The translations under genes were made by a program, and so were the position numbers. 64,000 bases of DNA from NCBI GenBank assembly GCA_964030475.1, contig CAXIPT010000003.1, positions 6,578,511 to 6,642,510 of the forward strand, given 5' to 3'. Position 1 is the first letter of the stretch; every line of letters begins with the position of its first letter. The DNA is from Tethya wilhelma. Taxonomy: Eukaryota > Porifera > Demospongiae > Tethyida > Tethyidae. The notes beneath the pieces are model-generated. The model worked only from the letters and a program-made list of their open reading frames with translations. It was not told the origin of the DNA and ran no database searches. Below, piece after piece: positions 61,931 to 64,000 of the stretch.

Positions 61931-62453
61931 TAGTCTCGCGGGCCAGACCTTCTTTGTTGGTGGGTGGAGTAGGGGGGAGGGGGAAAAGAAGAAAAGGAAA
62001 AGAAGGTCTGGTCAGAGTCGCCAGGTTTTTGTGAAACTTTGGAATGTAATTTACCTGACGTCACGTACTTGGCACGTGACAATTTACAGTTATGAATAAA
62101 ATGTGAACACTCACATTGAGCCTAGAAACTCTAGCATAGCTTGAAACATCTTGACGATTGTTGCTTTCTACAGTAGCGCAGCTAATTTGAGGTATTTGGC
62201 AGTAGCGGGCTTGAAATCAAAGCTTCATTTTCTAACTAGCGACCTTTGAACCTTAGTTTGCATCCGGTCACGAGTACAAAACGTCACTAAATCCAATTAT
62301 TACAAAATACAGCGATCTGATTGGTACTGCCAGCATTCCGGCAGAGCGCACAAAAACCTGGCGACTCTGACCAGACCTTCTTTTTCCTTTTCTCCCCTCC
62401 TCTTTCCCCTCCTTCCTACTCCACCCACAAAGAAGGTCTGGCCCGCGAGACTA
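61931..62453. mobile_element. Mutator-like foldback MITE with 9-bp target duplication
   Basis: 523 bp. Inverted ends of about 100 bases start TAGTCTCGCGGGCCAGACCT at the left and, on the other strand, the same at the right; both continue through a polypurine/polypyrimidine tract to AGTCGCCAGGTTTTTGTG. It is flanked by a perfect 9-base direct repeat, GGTATCACC, at 61,922-61,930 and 62,454-62,462. Nine-base duplications with long inverted ends are the hallmark of Mutator-like elements. No transposase, so non-autonomous. The intact duplication suggests fairly recent insertion. Confidence 0.9.
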
Positions 62454-62654
62454 GGTATCACCCAGGTTCGGTATACGTGAGGCCTGCAGAATGGATCAGT
62501 GATTCACTCAAATCCAGGCCCATTCAACCATACAGTATGTAGTGTATAATATCTGTGGTTCAACCAGAACATTGCGTTCACGAGGCTAACGAGAAAGTGA
62601 CAATGATCGCGCAAATGGTCTGGCCTGTAAAAATTAAATGGCTGTGTCTACTGC

Positions 62655-62799
62655 ACCGGCTCCGTAAACTAAAGCTAAATATATTTCAGTCAATGGTGCC
62701 GGTTCTTTAATACAGCACCGGCAGAATCCGGATACTGTATATTACGTAACTCTGCAATACAAAAGCAATAGGAAAGTATACGGACTGCCGGCACAGCGA
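62655..62799 (+). repeat. Dispersed repeat, copy 2
   Basis: Partner of 6,942-7,085, with a shared core such as GGTGCCGGTTCTTTAA and AATCCGGATACTGTATATTA. In this copy CCGGC motifs lie near both ends. Confidence 0.75.
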
Positions 62800-64000
62800 A
62801 AATTTAAAACCTGCGCGCGAAATAAACCACCTTCCCTGCGCGCTATGTTTTATTGCCGCGCTTAGCATCATAGCGGGAGGACCTGGTTTATGAGGCTGGG
62901 TTAGATCTATATGGTAGGTAGATAGGTAAAATTTTATTTTTCAACAGGAATGCTGTATCTGCATTCACTGCAGGTTTTCAGACAGGTCCTGAGTTAGATT
63001 AATACTTACGCTAGCACACAAAATGATAGTTACCATATTGTAAAAAAAAAAGTATTGGGTAGTACTGTCTGTTTGCTGATAGCTCAATGTACAAATTTGC
63101 ACCCATATGTATTCATATGATCTCTTGTAGAATTCTGTTTGTAATTGGTCAATATGAAACCTATAGTTAAAACTGCAAGATTATCTTGAATTGAATTCAT
63201 GCCGTTTATAGTACCCAGTTATTATAGTGGGATTAATGTCCTCCCCTCCGCTTAAATTCTCTCCTAAAAGCTCAAGGAGATATAAAAGACCTTTTCTATC
63301 TTAGCAAAACTTAAAAAGTATGTTATAGATCATAGTGATCTTGTGTTTATTACTCCTGTGAGGCAAGGTATGAGTGCACTATTACTTTACAGCAATCAAG
63401 ATAATTATTGAGTTGCTGAAAGACCAACAAGTAAGAACAGCATGCAGCAAGGCACACATTCTAAAAAAATGACTCATCAATAATTAACACATGCACAAAC
63501 AATGTAGAGTCTAGTTATAGAATACATGACATTGTACGTTTGATAATGTTTGACTTGGAATGAATAATAAAGGAACAACATGTAGGAGTGGCCCACATAG
63601 CACACTGCCACTCTGTTTGTTCATACACATAAAGTTGGAGTGCCACTGTGCTATTAAGCTACTAGACTATAGGTGGAATGCAGAACTTCAATTCTTGAGT
63701 CACAGTCAGACTCCTCCACACAATTTCAAGTTTCTTCGATGTCTTTTCTCCTCAGGTCCACTTGTAGGGTCAGGTAAATTCTGCTGGCATTTTTTCTAGC
63801 AAAATAGGTATAGCTGAAAGCAATGAGAAAAACTGGCATATAACCTATAGCATCTAAATGATCATTATTCTAGCATGCATCTGAATGTCACTGAGTGGCA
63901 GTGTGTTTATTCGAGCAATTTGACTATTAGTAGGTTGGAGGACAAAGTTGGAACTGCCTATAATATTATATGCTTCAGTACACACTATGGTAGCTATAGA

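Larger units (their letters stand above)
61462..64000. other. Gene-poor right flank with transposon remnants
   Basis: Contains the Mutator-like MITE (61,931-62,453) and a dispersed repeat (62,655-62,799). Next to it is an imperfect inverted repeat, about 62,820-62,905 (ATAAACCACCTTCCC against CCTGGTTTAT). Beyond 62,905 no gene, RNA or repeat was recognised. Confidence 0.5.

Overview
The window looks like a piece of a demosponge nuclear genome, most likely Amphimedon queenslandica or a close relative. This is inferred from the very short GT-AG introns, the tight gene packing, the animal cilium and signalling genes, the sponge-style secreted Ig/YYPNG receptor and the many short foldback transposons; no database was searched. 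Six single N characters (8586, 28078, 30977, 33619, 43964, 52926) behave like contig joins of unknown size, and several oddities sit exactly at them.

Left part (1-23,100), intron-rich. In order: the 3' end of a single-pass receptor (+); a TMEM232 homologue (-); a secreted Ig-type receptor cut off by a gap (-); an ERICH3-like gene (-); GHITM/TMBIM5 (-); a 27-exon DRC11/IQCA1 gene (+) that starts head-to-head with GHITM; and a small four-TM protein (-). TMEM232, ERICH3 and DRC11 all belong to cilia or flagella in other animals, so this is a loose neighbourhood of cilium genes.

Middle part (23,120-37,880): one large minus-strand LRRK-family gene in the order ankyrin-like, LRR, Roc, COR, kinase, WD40-like. 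In the assembly it is interrupted by 29,739-33,618. That stretch includes a 2.6 kb contig joining a piece of an axonemal dynein heavy chain, a frameshifted piece of a HELZ2-like gene, and a second copy of a Roc-region segment carrying a tRNA-Met. It is most easily read as a chimeric or misplaced contig.

Right part (38,500-61,500), large uninterrupted ORFs. Three members of one multi-pass membrane protein family are present: two short tandem copies (+), the first with a one-base frameshift, and one 1,268-residue protein (-) that adds a secreted right-handed beta-helix ectodomain to the same membrane module. Two ZNFX1 genes follow: one cut off at a gap, one complete (1,825 aa). A five-exon four-TM gene lies head-to-head with the complete ZNFX1. 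A 1,162-bp segment is present twice (42,802-43,963 and 52,927-54,088), ending at one N and starting right after another. The 9 kb contig between the Ns is therefore probably misplaced, or belongs to another haplotype.

The beta-helix/multi-TM family is the best candidate for an undescribed system. Intergenic DNA is rich in non-autonomous DNA transposons, including a Mutator-like foldback element with a perfect 9-bp target duplication, a TA-flanked MITE and a nested set of foldbacks.
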